Of a stretch of DNA of 64,000 nt, positions 34,033 to 47,005 are shown piece by piece; the first letter of the stretch is position 1; each line of letters begins with the position of its first letter. This DNA comes from Beverwykella pulmonaria. Its lineage: Eukaryota > Ascomycota > Dothideomycetes > Pleosporales > Melanommataceae. The stretch is from the NCBI GenBank assembly GCA_001599595.1, contig BCHH01000019.1:312411-376410 (forward strand), given 5' to 3'. The notes beneath the pieces were generated by a model that worked only from the letters and a program-made list of their open reading frames with translations, was not told the origin of the DNA and did no database searches. Position numbers and translations under genes: made by a program.

Positions 34033-34701
34033 CTACTCAATTTAGACCTCCTATGCATTGTCATGTATCAATAAAACCGAGAGTGCGATTTAGACCTGCG
34101 GGTTGCGTTCAAGCAAATAATTTAGAGATCTAAACCCTCTCACTAAAGATAATGGCTTATGATAGGGCAGTTTTGGGCTTTGTTTTTATGAGTATTCAAT
34201 TGTGAGCTCCTCAAAACTACATGTTCATACCCCGAAGGAGAAAAACAAAGGTTTGTTAGGAGAATCTTTAACGGTTGTAAAAGGCCTGCAGTAGGGCTTT
34301 GCAAGGTAGAGCTAATCCCATTACTTGTAGCCTTAGTTTTGCTTAACCGTCCAATAAATTCTCATGGACGTATCAACAGGTAATTAGTAAGTCCAAGAAT
34401 AGACCTCATACGCAAGGGTGTGGCGCTGTGGCTGTGATTCGCCTTGGCAACTTGACCGCGAACGAACCACATCGTCAGCTTTCCCGAAACACCTGCAGAG
34501 CATTATCTCGTCTGACCGCAAACATTCCACGTCTCTTCCTCACATCCCGTCAATCGCTCTATCGCAACAATTTATTTCCATCACTACATCAAACCCAAGT
34601 CCACGATCAGAACCTCACCGCTCCCACGCGCGCAGCTTCGCGTAACTCTCAAAGGACATTGAACGAACAGCTCCGCCGTTGAAGCGCAGAAGTCCGGCAC
34701 G
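34033..34701. other. Intergenic region upstream of the kinase gene
   Basis: The region contains one copy of a dispersed repeat (34289-34304, see findings) and, from about 34420, the C/T-rich leader of the kinase gene with overlapping short frames. No separate gene is supported. Confidence 0.4.
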
Positions 34702-36062
34702 ATGGGATCGTTAGGGTCGTACTTTCTAGATGTGGTCTACTCATTCACGAACTGCATGGTGTGCTTCCCCGGGTCACCACAGTTGAAGATCAACAGCCGG
34801 AGCTTCAAGATACTGCGGCTGTTGGGCGAGGTAAGCACTGCAAACCATCCTGTCTGTTCCCCTCTCCTCCGCGCATTCCGTTAATGCAAGCAATACTAGG
34901 GTGGCTTCTCCTATGTATACCTCGTACAAGATTCCAAGACGCAGGAGCTTTTCGCTCTGAAAAAGATCCGGTGTCCTTTCGGCCAGGAAAGCGTGTCGCT
35001 CGCACTCAAAGAAGTAGAAGCGTACACGCTCTTCTCCCCACACCCAAATATCATACACTCGATCGACTACTCGGTCGAATCGGACAAATCGGACCCACAG
35101 GCAAAGACAGTCTACATCCTTTTACCGTACTACCGCAGAGGCAACCTACAGGACATGATCAACGCGAATCTAGTCAACCACACAAAGTTCCCGGAGAGGA
35201 GGTTGATGGAGTTGTTCCTAGGGGTTTGCAAAGCGCTAAAGGCAATGCATCAGTATCGCGTCCGGGACGGGCCGGGTGGAGCAACGAGCCAGAATAAAGC
35301 GAAGAAGGTCAGGAAGGAGGCAACGCGGGCGGACGCCGAGCAGGCGGAGAGCATGGAGATGCGGCCGTCGAGACGGCATAGAGAAGGCGATGATGATGAG
35401 GAACAAGAGAACGAGCCGTTTCTGGAGGCGGAGGTTACGATGGCGCAGGAGGGGATTGCGCCGGGCGGAGAGAGGGCATATGCACACAGGGATATTAAGC
35501 CAGGTTTGTCTCAAAAACTTGACTGGTTCCCCATGAGACTGACGGTTTTACAGGAAACATCATGATCGACGACGACGGCAAGAACCCCATCCTCATGGAC
35601 CTGGGTTCCATAGCACCCAGCCCCACACCCATAACCTCCCGCTCCCTCGCCCTCCAAGTCCAAGATACAGCTGGCGAGCACTCCACAATGCCGTATCGAG
35701 CTCCTGAGCTCTTCGACGTGAAAACCGGCTCCGTCATCGATACCAAGGTCGACATCTGGTCGTTAGGCTGCACACTCTACGCGTGTCTTGTAGGCAAGAG
35801 CCCCTTCGAGGCGCGAAGCGACGAGACAGGTGGAAGTCTGAGTATATGCGTGCTAGGCGGAGACTGGAGATTTCCGGATGAAGGACCCCAGCGTGGGAAG
35901 CAGAAGGCTGCGCCTGCGGAAGACGCAATTAGCGATTCGATTAAAGATGTGGTGAGGAAGTGTTTGGCGGTTGAGCCGAGCGAGCGGCCGGATGTTGATG
36001 AGTTGATACATGTTGTGCAGGGGGTGCTCGAAACGCTGCCGGAGGATGGATCGGAAGATTGA
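34702..36062 (+). CDS. ENV7: Serine/threonine kinase, ENV7/STK16 (NAK) family
   Basis: Three exons (34702-34830, 34900-35503, 35554-36062) encode 413 residues. Motifs: glycine loop LGEGGFSYVYLV (starting at the first splice), catalytic lysine in FALKKI, HRDIKPGN (about 239-246, split by intron 2), and the metal-binding motif as DLGS instead of DFG, as in STK16 and Env7. Then come APE as YRAPELFD and DIWSLGCTLYA. A charged insert of about 65 residues lies just before the HRD loop, as in other fungal members. The N-terminal cysteines (NCMVCF) fit the palmitoylation that holds Env7 on the vacuole membrane, where it limits fusion. Localisation here is inferred. Confidence 0.9.
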
Positions 36063-36535
36063 GTTGACTGAGATTAGGGAAAATCTAGGGGTTGGAACTA
36101 ATGATATGTTGGTTTCTTTGTACGACTACGTATTGCTGTTTCTCTCGATTGGATGTCATTGGAGTTGGAGAGAGGCTTTTCGTATTATACCCATTCCAAA
36201 AGCAGTAGTCGTGGTGCCCAGTGAATTTTCGGTTGTTGAAATATAAAATGCACTTACAAAGTATGGCCTGTTCGGACAGAAAGCGGCCAGCGTTGGACCG
36301 CACTAAACTTTCTTGACCTTTCACTAGATCTACCTAGATGGGTAAAGACACGATGGGATGCACATCAATGAATGTTTGGCTAGGGTGGAATGCATTTGCA
36401 TTTGCGACTTCCATTACCATTTCCATTCTTCGTCTGAACTATGTAGTTTTTTCCGCCTTACAATTTTTGGGGTTTTTTAACCACAGTGATGTTTCGCCTC
36501 AATTTTTGGTTCCCCAAACGCCAGATGGTGACATT
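36063..36535. other. Convergent 3' flanks
   Basis: The stretch lies between the kinase and peptidase genes. Nothing coding is supported. Confidence 0.5.
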
Positions 36536-39099
36536 CTACTTTTCCTGTATAACTAGCTCGCTTTTGCACCCCTCATCAGGCTTCGCCTTCCTCGACTCGG
36601 AATACTTCGGTAAACCCACATGCCCATTAATCCAATCAAGTACCGTCTCATGCCATAGCAACGAATTCTCCGGTTTCAACACCCAGTGGTTCTCATCAGG
36701 GAACGTCAAAAACTGGCTTTCCACACCCCTAACCTGCAGGGTATGAAACGCAGCCAAGCCCTCGCTGATAGTCAGTCTATAGTCGAGCTCATTGTGGATG
36801 ATGAGGTGCGGTGTAGCCCAGTTTTTGGTGAACTTCGAGGGGTCCCATTGCGCCCACGCTTCTGGGTTGTCCCAAAGTTTGCCTTTGAGGTCGTGGAAGG
36901 GGAAGTAGAGTTCTTCAGAAGCGAGTTGACCGCTCATGCTGAAAACACCGTCGTGGGTTACAAGGGCTTTGAACTTGCGGCCAAGTTCGTGGCCTTGGAT
37001 CCAGTTCACTATTCAAGAGTTAACGTGTGAACATTCGAGAAGAAGCATGGAGAATTTACTCATGTAACCACCATAAGATGCTCCAAGTGCAACTGAGCGC
37101 TCGATATCCACATAGTCTAGATTTTCCCTGATCCAATCGTAGCCTAAAACAAGATCCTCGTACGGAAGACCTCCCCAGCTCCCGGCTATGGCATCTACGA
37201 AGTCTTGCCCGTACCCTGTGCTTCCCGTTGGATTAGGGGTAATGACGATATATCCCTGTTCGGCGAAGACTGCAGGGTTCCATCTAGTACTCCAGCCGTC
37301 CTCCCACGCACCCTGTGGGCCACCATGAATCAGATACGCAAGAGGATACTTCTTTTTGGAGTTGAAGAAACTAGGCTTGACGACCCAAGCATGGACTGAT
37401 GTATTCTTAGCTGCCCCTGGCCAGTGCACTTCGTCAATCTGTTTCCGCGAGAGCCCAAACATAGCCCCATTCTTGGTCTGGGAGGATATATATCTTGTAG
37501 TCTTGTTGTGGGAGGGATCGTCCGGAAGAGAAAAGATGCATTCGCCGCCTTGGCTTGAAAGAGGAAGGAGAGAATAGAGACTGTTGTCTATCAAGCTAGT
37601 CGACGATATGAACAAATCGCCATTCTTGAGTGGCTGCACATCTGTTATGGCGCCGCCTTTGACAATCATTTTCGGAGTTGATAAGCCCGGTCGATTTGTG
37701 AAGTTTGATGCGAATAAGCAGACTCGTCCATGCTCCTCGGCGAGGAAATAAAGCGGCGACTCTCCGTCTGGGCTCCAGATAATTGTCTGCGGGCTCCGAT
37801 CCCAGCTGCCCTTGCCGTCCTCAGATGCAAGCGCGTGGATGACCCATGATGGCCTCCCAATGTCGGGGATTATAAACACTTGGTTCTTATCTGACTCATA
37901 TCCGTCTGTCTTCATGGAGAGGAAAGCAATTTTCTTTCCGTTTGGTGAGAAAACGGGACTGGTGCTTGCACCTTCGAACCCGTAAATCTCTACCTTATCT
38001 AGCCTGGAAACGGAGGAACTGTCCCAGAACGAAGAGGACGAAATGAGGTATATATTTGTCTTCGTGTGTGTGGCTGGGTTGAGATCGGGATCCTTGGCTG
38101 TGAAAACCAGACCAGTGCTTGCAATATCAAAGTGATCAGTTCCCCCGAACGGTTCAATTGGCGACTCTAGACCCGTGTCTTTCAATGCATTCTTCAACTT
38201 GGACAGCTCGAACTTCTCGTCTTTCTTCGTAAGCTTTCCCAAGAAAATAGCATTTCGATTCTCGGTGATGTAGTGGTCTGGACGCAATCAGAACAAACGC
38301 TGTTGAGCAGGGGGATGGTATGCGAGGCCTGCGATTGATACCTGCAATATCAAGTTGACGTGCCGTGCCTTTCATGAGTTACCTCCGACGAGAATAGTAA
38401 ATTTTGTTTGTAGGAAAATGTTCCAGATGCCCTCAACTTAAATCTGCTTGAATTCTCACCGGAAGTAACCACTAGTTGTACGGCACGTTTCACAAGAATT
38501 GCTATCATCTAGACAAGGTCTCGGAGTTGAATGAGGAAGACGTACCCCAGTGGCGCACAAAGAGCTTTGTGTAGAGTCGTCCGGTGGTGTGCAATTTCTT
38601 GGCCTTTTCTGGATTAAACAGAGCACCATCAGGCGTTGCTTTTCCGCTGGCAGCAAAAGCAAAAGCGCCGTCGTCAAGGGCACGAACTTTGACGTTCCCT
38701 ACCGGACCTTCAATGGTACCAGCGGTGTAGCTGCTGTGATATTCTTTAGTAACTTAACACCTCGGAGGAGCTCGTCGTTCTCAGTCAGTACCTGTTGCCG
38801 AAGTCGTCCACCTTGCCCACTTTCACTCTAGTCACACCATCGTCGCCAGAGGTCAGGAGCAGAATGCAATTGTCACCTAGCCAATTTGGCTCACTCGCAG
38901 AAGAGTCGTCAGTGATGATGGTAGTTTGCTGGCTCTCTACGTCCAAGACTCGAATTTCGGTTTTCTTGGCATGCTCGGCAAACGAGTAGGTGGAGACGCT
39001 GTACAGAACCTTCGATCCGTCTGGATTCGGAATGCCGGCCGAGCGACGGGGAGCGCTGAGAAGGACCTCAGGCGTGAATTTTGCGGCTCGAATGGTCAT
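36536..39099 (-). CDS. Dipeptidyl-peptidase 5-like S9 peptidase
   Basis: Four exons (39099-38792, 38733-38546, 38277-37060, 37008-36536) encode 728 residues. An N-terminal beta-propeller (VLYSVSTYS, SPNGKKIAFLS, SPDGESPLYFL) precedes the prolyl-oligopeptidase catalytic domain. The catalytic triad is visible: Ser in GASYGGYM (about 567), Asp in HNELDYRL and His in DENHWV. Fungal DPP5 releases dipeptides such as Ala-Ala and Lys-Ala and is normally secreted. Here the N-terminus (MTIRAAKFTPEVLLSAPRRS) has no signal peptide, which suggests an intracellular enzyme unless an upstream exon was missed. Intron 2 is 268 nt, the longest I placed in the window. The last exon starts within the codon after GGYM. 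Confidence 0.88.
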
Positions 39100-42000
39100 G
39101 TTGAATGCGACTGACTGGGTAGCTTAAGGCAATTGAACGTCTGTAATGCACACCGCGTTTTCGTAAGCATGAGGGTTCCAAGGGGTAAGAAGGGCCGAGG
39201 AGTACATGTTGCCTGCAGAGAGTATACGTTGGGGGAGGAATAGGAATGGGGGCGCGTGGTGTTCGAGTGGAGGGAAGGTGGCATGTGGTTGCAGAATAAG
39301 GTCGAGGGGAAGGACAGTGCAAGGTTGGCTCATCACTTCCTTTGACCGCAAGGAAAGTTTCACCCACCTGTAATGTTCCGGTGAGACGTCAAAAAAATAA
39401 AAATTGAACAAGCCCTACGTTGACTTACAGTATGCAGCACAGAGGAGCATGCGCTTGAGGAACCGGAACTTAACGAGCTCTGCTTATACACCTCTGCGGG
39501 TGTGTGGAGAGCGTCAAGTCGGAGGCAGGGCAAGCTTTTCGAAGCAAATGGCGATGGATGATCTGAATTGATGTCGATGAGCTAGGGCTCTGTGGATGTT
39601 GATGCTATGAAGTTGCAGGTGTGGTTGGGGTGTCAGATCCCAACCCCTCACCAATCACCAATCACTTTAAGATTTGGTACAACCGTTGGCGCCAAAGACT
39701 GACGTGGACAAAATGGAAATATTCCATATTTCGCTCAATACATTTCAACCGTTTATATACTTATTGAAAAATTAGATTTCCCTATTCCTTTTGGTAGAAT
39801 TTCCAAGAGACACGGTTGGTGTCTGTTCTTGCTGCGACAAAGCCTTCCCACACAAACTGTCTTGGTGCTTCTACCTGAAAGAGGTGTTCCGAAGCTTGGC
39901 GTTTACAATCGTTCCATATCTTGAGTGCTTCATATTTAGCAGTTCAAATTCCAAGCTGGCATCGCAAAGGATCTCGTATCTGGGAAGAAGTGCGCACCAA
40001 ATCCTAGCAAAGAGCCAAAAGCTTAGGTGACTTTGCAATTCCAGAAAATATTGAAATATCCTTAACGGATTCTGGCGCCTTGGTAGCATGGACAGGTGTC
40101 ACGTGAATTTCTAGATTAGGCTTAAACTGCCAAACCCCACGAGACGTCGGTAAGTTACGCGCGCTTCTCAACGACACCTCGACGACCTACAACCTGCATC
40201 CCAATACCGTCAAGACCCCGTCCGAAAGCAGAACTCCAGATTTGACAGCCCTCACATTGTTTGAGATGCCTTTCCTACCCCAACGCTGTGCTGAAGGCCT
40301 CGACTTCCTGCCCGCAATGCAACCCCGCGATTCACCTCTCGAACCGTTACCTTTGCGACCGCTCTCCAGACGTAGTGATCGGGCTTACATCGAAAATCGG
40401 GGTTTATACGAACGAGTGATTTATAAATAGAAGATCGGATACAAGGAGAGCGGGTTTCACGACGAGTGCGTCTCTGTAGGATCGCACGGAAGCGAAAGTA
40501 TAGTACAATGATACTACAGGTCTAGACTATGACACGGCATGGTTGGAACTTGATGTCAGCTTAAGGATAAGCGACCGAGGTAGACATGGCGATGCATAGC
40601 CGATTATGATACCGATGATTATCGCCAGGGAAAACTCTACTACGACAATCGTGTCATACGCCACGGATCCGGCTGCAGTTGGGCTATTCAGTGATTATTG
40701 CGAGAAGTCAAAAGAACTTTTTGTCCCATCGCTGTTTCACGGTACATGTCAAAGAGGGTTCTTCGCCGCAAGAAAACGCAAACTCAAGAAATGCTGATAC
40801 ACGTAATGGTTGGGACAAGTACCTATGGTTTTTACGCATTCCGATTTTCTTCTATTCCTGTTTCCTCACCTTGGTTTCCTTTCATGCGTACCTAATTTCA
40901 TGCTCCCTACGCAGCAAGCGTATTTTTGAACAAGATAAAGTCTATTCTCGAATTGTCTCCGATCCTTCCTATAAGTTTACGATTTGCTTTCTTCTTCCAT
41001 TTCTCGCTTTCAGACTTTCTTCCTCACGATTAATTTGTTATCAGCTTCTAAATGACATGGCTAAGCTTGACCAGAACTTCTTTAATTACTATCGGAACAG
41101 GATACGGGTGCAATTTATACGGATACAATCCCCAATATGAAAGTTCCCTGGTGGAGCGGTGAACTTGTCGAATATCGAATATCGAATATATGGTTCAGAC
41201 AAGCCAAAATTTTATTCTACATGAGAAAGTCTGCCTCAAAGGTCATAACCAGGCTTTCGGACCCTTTACAATCTTGGATCAGGTCAGGTGTCGCCAGAAA
41301 ATTAGTGTCACATCTTCTCTTGTGGGCGTTCAGCTTATAGGGGCGCATGCAATATGTCTGGCATGAATGCCTCAATGGATTTTCAGATGACCGAGGAACG
41401 TCAACGAAGAGGCGGGTTATTGTAATGGAAATTCTCAGAAATAAAAATGTCTGAAGAGGCGAGGGTCCGTTAATCGCCAATGTGTTTTAGATGACGCTCT
41501 TTCGTCAGTTGTTCGATGTAGCGAATTCATTTGCAGTGTAGAGTAAGTTAAATCCCTACCTCATTCCGAAATAAGACTGTGCATAGGGCTTTACAATATC
41601 GGACACGCGACGGGAAAAGCTGACCAAACTTGCAGTAACCTCTCCTTCTCCCTCTTAAAGCATGAGGACGAACGCAGCTTAGCTCCAGAGTCCGCAGGCC
41701 AATATAACACTTTCTTACCCTGGAAATTGGCATGTTACAGCGTGTATAATTTACCCTGGGCATACACGTAGACGACGTGCAACTCAGACGACTTCGTTGC
41801 CATCTTCGTAAAAATTACACGCGGAGAGAATACTGTCCAACTGGCTGAAATTTGGGGTATCGTACGCCATCGAAACTATTGTTACTTCTCTCTCTGAGTC
41901 CGTCTCACTAAGGCTAATGGTCACTGGGCAGAGTTTACGAGAACACGCCGGAAACCGTGGGAAGCAAGCAAGTCTGCTTTGCGACCCATCAACAAAGCTC

Positions 42001-42799
42001 GATCTCGCGAGAACCTCCATTCGGCCTACTCCGCCCGGCACACACCCTCTGGAAGTTAAGAAGAAAAGTAGCAGGGCTGGTTCGATCCTTTTCACTTCGT
42101 GCCAGTACTATTTGTGTGCCTGACTGGACGGCAATAGGCTACCGATTGCACTCCCACCATAAGCGCGACTAGCCTCAGTGTCGTCATAGAGCGTCCTCTC
42201 CCGAAATCTACAAGTCCTTTGTTGATCGAGCTTCAAGAGCGTCTTCGCCACCACATCTACTCAAGCTCAGCCTCGTTTGCGGCCTCCATTTACTTGCCAG
42301 CTTGAGGCGCGGGGGCGGATCCTGGATCTATCGGCAAGACTCCCCTCTCCGAATCGAGGCTAGCGCCCACAGAACAAGGAGCAGGCACGACCCAAACTGC
42401 GCGCACCCTCCCTTCTGCCTCTTATTCAGCCTGTAAGTGCTTCGGGGTCGCTTCCATATCGTGGGTCATCCTCTGCCGGCATTTTCAGTAACATTATTCT
42501 CATTATTGGTTGCGACGCAGGTGCTTCACCATCAACCAATACTACGCTGAGTCAGGCCAGCTTGGCGCGGCGGGCTTTGCTTTGAGAAAGCACCCGCAGC
42601 TCTAAAGTTCTCCACCCGTCCTCCACCCTCACTCCATCAACATCCACCCACCTCCACCCACCTTCATCACCACACGCCTTCTACCATCAACTACTCTGGT
42701 CTCTCATCGAGCCCGACAAGTCGCTGAGGCTTTTCGCGTCCTTGCACGCCCCTCTACGCGTCTTTCGCATTGTGCGACCGTCAGCACAATCTTCGGACA
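39100..42799. other. 3.7-kb region without supported genes
   Basis: A frame of about 110 codons open from about 40105 to 40430 (+) lacks a start codon and any motif. The frames at 40679-41340 are AT-rich and unsupported. From about 42150 the sequence becomes C-rich and pyrimidine-biased, which is the leader and promoter of the PWWP gene. Confidence 0.35.
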
Positions 42800-44798
42800 A
42801 TGGCCGACGCAGCCAATGCACCCGTTTCCGCCGATGCTACGAAGACTGTGGAGGAGTCGACGCGTCCTGTTGACGTTGTGACAGAGTCTCCCGTCGCCAA
42901 GTCGAAGTCGTCAAACGGTGACGGCGTAGCTCCAACAGGCGATGCTACTGAAGGTTTGTACTCGTTTTCAATTCCATGAGGCGACAGCTGACCCGCATCC
43001 CATCTAGAATCTACACTACCTGCTCCCAAGCAAGACCCTCCACGCGACGAGCCGACCGTTACCGACGCGAAGGCAGACGATGCGACGGGAGGGGAAGACG
43101 CAGGTGAATTAACCGGCATGATGCGCTACAACCGCTTGAGGTGGCTGCGCAATTTTTTTATTCTTGGCTGACTGAATCTACAGACACAACACTCGCAGCT
43201 GCAGCGAACGGTACCCCGGCATCTTTGAAAAAGGGAAACCACAATAGGCGCAAATCTGGGGCTAGCATTCCTGAGCACAAGAAGAAGACCCCGAGTAAGA
43301 AGAAGAAGACTGCGCCTGAGCTTCAGCTCAATGTCCAGCCCGGAGAGATCCGCTTCGTTGCCATGAGGGGCTACCAGCCGTGGCCCGTGGTTGTTTGCGA
43401 TGAAGAAATGCTTCCAGAGATACTACTCAGCAAGCGGCCGGTAAGTGCAAAGCGCATCGATGGCACGTATCGCGAGGACTTTATGGAAGGTGGCAAAAAT
43501 GCAAAGGATCGTCGGTATCCGATCATGTTCCTTGGCACAAACGAATTGTAAGTTGGTTACTATTTTTCAAGTTCCCAGCGTTGCCATGTAGGATAACATG
43601 CTAATTTTTTGGCGTCAGCGCGTGGCAAATCAATACCGAACTTCAACCCTTCAACTTAGAAGATGTCAAGAAAGAAGTCGAAACCGGCAACAACACCAAG
43701 AAGACAAAGGCATTGTGGGAGGCCTACATCATAGCATCTGAAAACCATGACTTGGCATGGTTTAAGGAAATGCTGAACAACCACGATAAGGCACTGCAAG
43801 AAGAGTTGGAAAAGAAACAGCTTGAAGATGAGGAGAAGGAGAAGAAGAAGGAGAAGAAGGCGGGCAAGCGCAAGAGTGTCGCCGCAGAAGACTCAGACGA
43901 TATAGAAATGGAAGATGTTGCTGACGACGGAGCGGCTTCCGCAAAGAAAGCTAAGGCGTCTAAGAAGCGCAAGAAGGATGTTGAGAGTGATGGGGAACCG
44001 GAAAAGGTGTGTTGGTGATGTTCATGCATTGTCTGGCATTTGCTAATGAGACTGATAGCCTGCGAAGACCCCTAAGACCAAACTCAAGCTCAATAACAAG
44101 ACTCCTAAAGAGGCATCAGCCGCAAAGCCAAAAAAGGAGCCAAAAGCGAAGAAAACACCCAAGGCTAAGAGCGAGAGCGAGGAAGTTGAACCTGTGGTCG
44201 AGGAGAAACCTTTGACCGAGGCTGAACGTCTCGAGAAACGTGAGAAATCAGGTGAGCAATCATTAATGTCATATCCCTCGTACTCGACTAATGACTACAA
44301 GTCTTGTATCTCCGACACAGGCTTCAGAAGGGGTTCCTTTCTCGCGACCAAGCCCCAAAGGAAGAGGAGATGGACAACATGTCTGATTATCTCAAGCAGC
44401 TCGAAGCGCATCAGGATCTCGAGGCAGAGGTTATCAAGAAGACCAAGGTCCACAAGGTTTTGAAAGCGATCATCAAACTCAACTCCATCCCCAAGGAGGA
44501 CGAGTACCAGTTCAAAAAGCGTTCCAACGAGCTCCTTACCAAGTGGGGTGGGGCGTTGGCCGCTGAAACTGAGGCCGCGGGTGAGGCTTCGGCCGCCGCT
44601 GAACCCGCTACTAACGGAGTCAAACACGATGAGGAAAAGACGGATGCCGTCAAGGCAGACGAGAGGGCCGCAGAATCGGAGGTCACAAAAGCGGCGGATG
44701 CTGACGGGGACGTGGCCATGGCGGATGCGACAAATCCTACGGTCAAGGCTGATGGTGGCTCTAGTGCAGAGGTTGCCACCGATGCTTCCGTCGCTTAA
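42800..44798 (+). CDS. PWWP-domain chromatin protein (Ioc4-like)
   Basis: Six exons (42800-42953, 43008-43103, 43184-43547, 43619-44006, 44059-44251, 44302-44798) encode 563 residues, all junctions in phase. A disordered N-terminus leads to a basic patch and a PWWP domain near residues 135-235: FVAMRGYQPWPVVV, MFLGTNEFAWQ and the helical FNLEDVKKEVE. PWWP domains bind methylated H3K36 together with DNA. Long Lys/Glu-rich segments and nuclear signals follow (KKKEKKAGKRK, KKAKASKKRKK). Near residues 400-480 is a helical bundle (YLRHRLQKGFL, VHKVLKAIIKLNSIPKED) like the TFIIS N-terminal/LEDGF-type domain. This suits a transcription-linked chromatin reader such as ISWI subunit Ioc4; the exact complex is uncertain. 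Confidence 0.88.
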
Positions 44799-45452
44799 AT
44801 GGTAGCCCCAGCTCAGTTGGTCTCCGGGTTTCGATTTTCTGGCCTATGTCTTTCCGGCATTAGCATTCCTCTCCGAACTAGATTCATCGTTTGACTGTTC
44901 TCTACCTTCCTATCCTCCCCTTTGGAGTTGAGCAGAAGAAACATGTCTTTCGATCCGCGGGTAGGCGAATATGGTATCGGTTCTGCCATTATTATGATGG
45001 TAGTTTTTGCGTTCATTCAGGTAATGACTTCAGGCTCCTTGATAAAATGGAGTGCGAAGGCTCTGTACATATACACGGGGGAGATTTGGCGACTCTTTTG
45101 GTTGGTAGGGTGCGGAGCTATTTCAAAGCGTGGGAAGGTTTGCCAACGGGAATGAACCAGTGCTATTAGCAGCTAAGATAATGGAAAATTGCGATTTTCT
45201 AAAATTTCGTTCCCAGGCACTGACGTTAATAGCATACTGCATGTTACCACGTCCAAAGGACATTGAAGCAGATGTAAGCTACATGTAAAAAGGATTAGCT
45301 TTGGTCACCGAAGCCCTACTGTATCTACTGATAGGGCTTTCGCTAATTCTGAGAGGCGCGCCCAGCAATCCCACATAGTCCTTGGAGGAAGATCAACCCC
45401 TTGTAACATGGAACAAGTTTCGCAGCGGTCTCCATTCGAGCTTACTGTGTCG
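44799..45452. other. Convergent intergenic region
   Basis: The stretch contains a 7-bp inverted repeat AGCCCTA..TAGGGCT (45312-45338) that belongs to a dispersed repeat described in the findings. Open frames at 44891-45169 are unsupported. Confidence 0.4.
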
Positions 45453-46664
45453 TTATAGACTTTCCTGAAAGATGGCGGCATTTATGTGTCCCCCCGTCCG
45501 CACAAATATCTTCATGCTCTCCAGAACCTGATCTTTAAGATCCGGCCTCTTCACATTCTGGCCTGGAAATCCACCATACGAAGCCTCAAACTCAAATGGC
45601 TTGAGCGCCTTCCAAATTCCATGGATTTTGGATGGTGAAAGGGGTATCATGTTTGGATACGACCACATGAAGGAATAGGTCGTAGTGCCAGGCAACCGAT
45701 CTTTGTGGTAGAAGCCGGACTGCAAACCAACAACTTCAATGAGACAGTATCTTTACAAGAGTGGGGTTATAGCTTACCGGAACACTCATCATCGTATCCG
45801 CAATGAAAATCTTCTTATCCCAGTGTAGGATTAGACTCCCGTCGAAATGGCCACCGGCTTGAATTGCAGTAACGCCGTCTACGATGGTTGTGGTGCCTTC
45901 AAGCAGCTTGCGGAGTCCATATGGATCTTTTCGGTTCAGCCACTCTTCATCTGCCTTTGAGGTGTACACGGGGCAGTTGAAGACTTTGGCCCATTCCAAG
46001 TGCGTGGTGTAAAAGTGCGGGTGCGAAATCACGATGCCTTTTAGTCCGCCTTTCGCGTTTATGAACTCGACAGTGGCGTCATCGATGAAGGAAATGAGGT
46101 CCCAGAGGATGTTTCCGGAGGGCGTGCAGAGGAGGATGCAGCGTTCGCCTATGCCAAGCTGTGGGAGATGGAGGGTTAGTGAAGAAATAGGCTGGGGGGA
46201 TGGGTTATGGAGGTGGGTCAGGAGGAGAAGGTTAGGGAGACGTGCTTTGGGTTCGGTGGTGATAAACCAGATATGTGGATCTGTGGTGTCTTGTTCGAAC
46301 TTGTTCTTTTGCTCATCTTTTTCGATGGAGAGACTGGTCCAGGACTGTCCGCTAGCCGGCACGTACTGGCGTGGGTCCTGGTAGGTGTTAGTACAGTTGT
46401 ACTTGTTGCATGGTGTCACCTTTAACTGGGAAAATGGTCTTCTGGCGGGTGCAGTTGGGTATGGTAGTGCCAGAAAGATCGTTGAGCTCTTTGATTTGAA
46501 GTCACTGGCTATCCAACCTGCTCGATTGGGTGGTATGTTCCAGGCAGTGTGGTGGAGCTACTTACATCGCATATTCGACAGCTCTTTGGGGCTTCGTCAT
46601 ATAAGACGTCGTACTGGGTTCCACAAGTCACACATACGGCCAAATCGCCACTATCGTACTTCAT
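45453..46664 (-). CDS. Zinc-ribbon plus metallo-beta-lactamase-fold protein
   Basis: Three exons (46664-46566, 46377-45778, 45719-45453) encode 321 residues. The 33-residue first exon carries CVTCGTQYD..SCRICD, two CxxC knuckles forming a zinc ribbon. After a 188-nt intron the protein continues DPRQYVPASGQSWTSL. The metallo-hydrolase core then shows GNILWDLISFID, the metal motif as SHPHFYTTHLEW (HxHxxxxH, with Y/T where canonical enzymes have D and H), AGGHFDGSLILHW and FIADTMMSVP. The C-terminal exon reads YSFMWSYPNMIPL. Homologous fungal proteins are annotated only as MBL-fold hydrolases; the substrate is unknown. An alternative start at 46419 inside the first intron would drop the zinc ribbon. 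Confidence 0.8.
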
Positions 46665-47005
46665 TGTGGAAGGTTGAGGTTGTTGTGGTGATTCAAGAAG
46701 AACAAGAGTGGGGGCTGCACCTCAAGAAGCAACGGCTTTCCGAAGCTACTGCGGCTGGGCCTTTGCAGCTTAGCAACTAGGAACGCGAGATACGAGGATG
46801 CTGAGAAATCATGTTTCACGCCTGGCGCTTCGAAGTCACGATTCAGGCTACTTCTGGTGCCCATGTTGCGTTGTCACGGCAGGCCTATATGTGTTTAAAC
46901 ATGCCGAAAGGTGATCAGGGTTAGTCCAGACTATCTCTGCTATGTATGAACGATGAAGCCATCATATTCTTCCAAAATGTCCTTGTACGCCAATTGAAAC
47001 CCATG
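46665..47005. other. Intergenic region between two minus-strand genes
   Basis: The stretch separates the FAS1 gene from the zinc-ribbon/MBL gene. No coding signal was seen. Confidence 0.4.

Noticed and set aside
40679..41140. 153-codon + strand frame
   Set aside because: AT-rich with hydrophobic runs typical of random translation; no true ATG start context and no family.
44891..45169. Two overlapping + frames after the PWWP gene
   Set aside because: They lie in a convergent 3' region and have no motif or splice signals.
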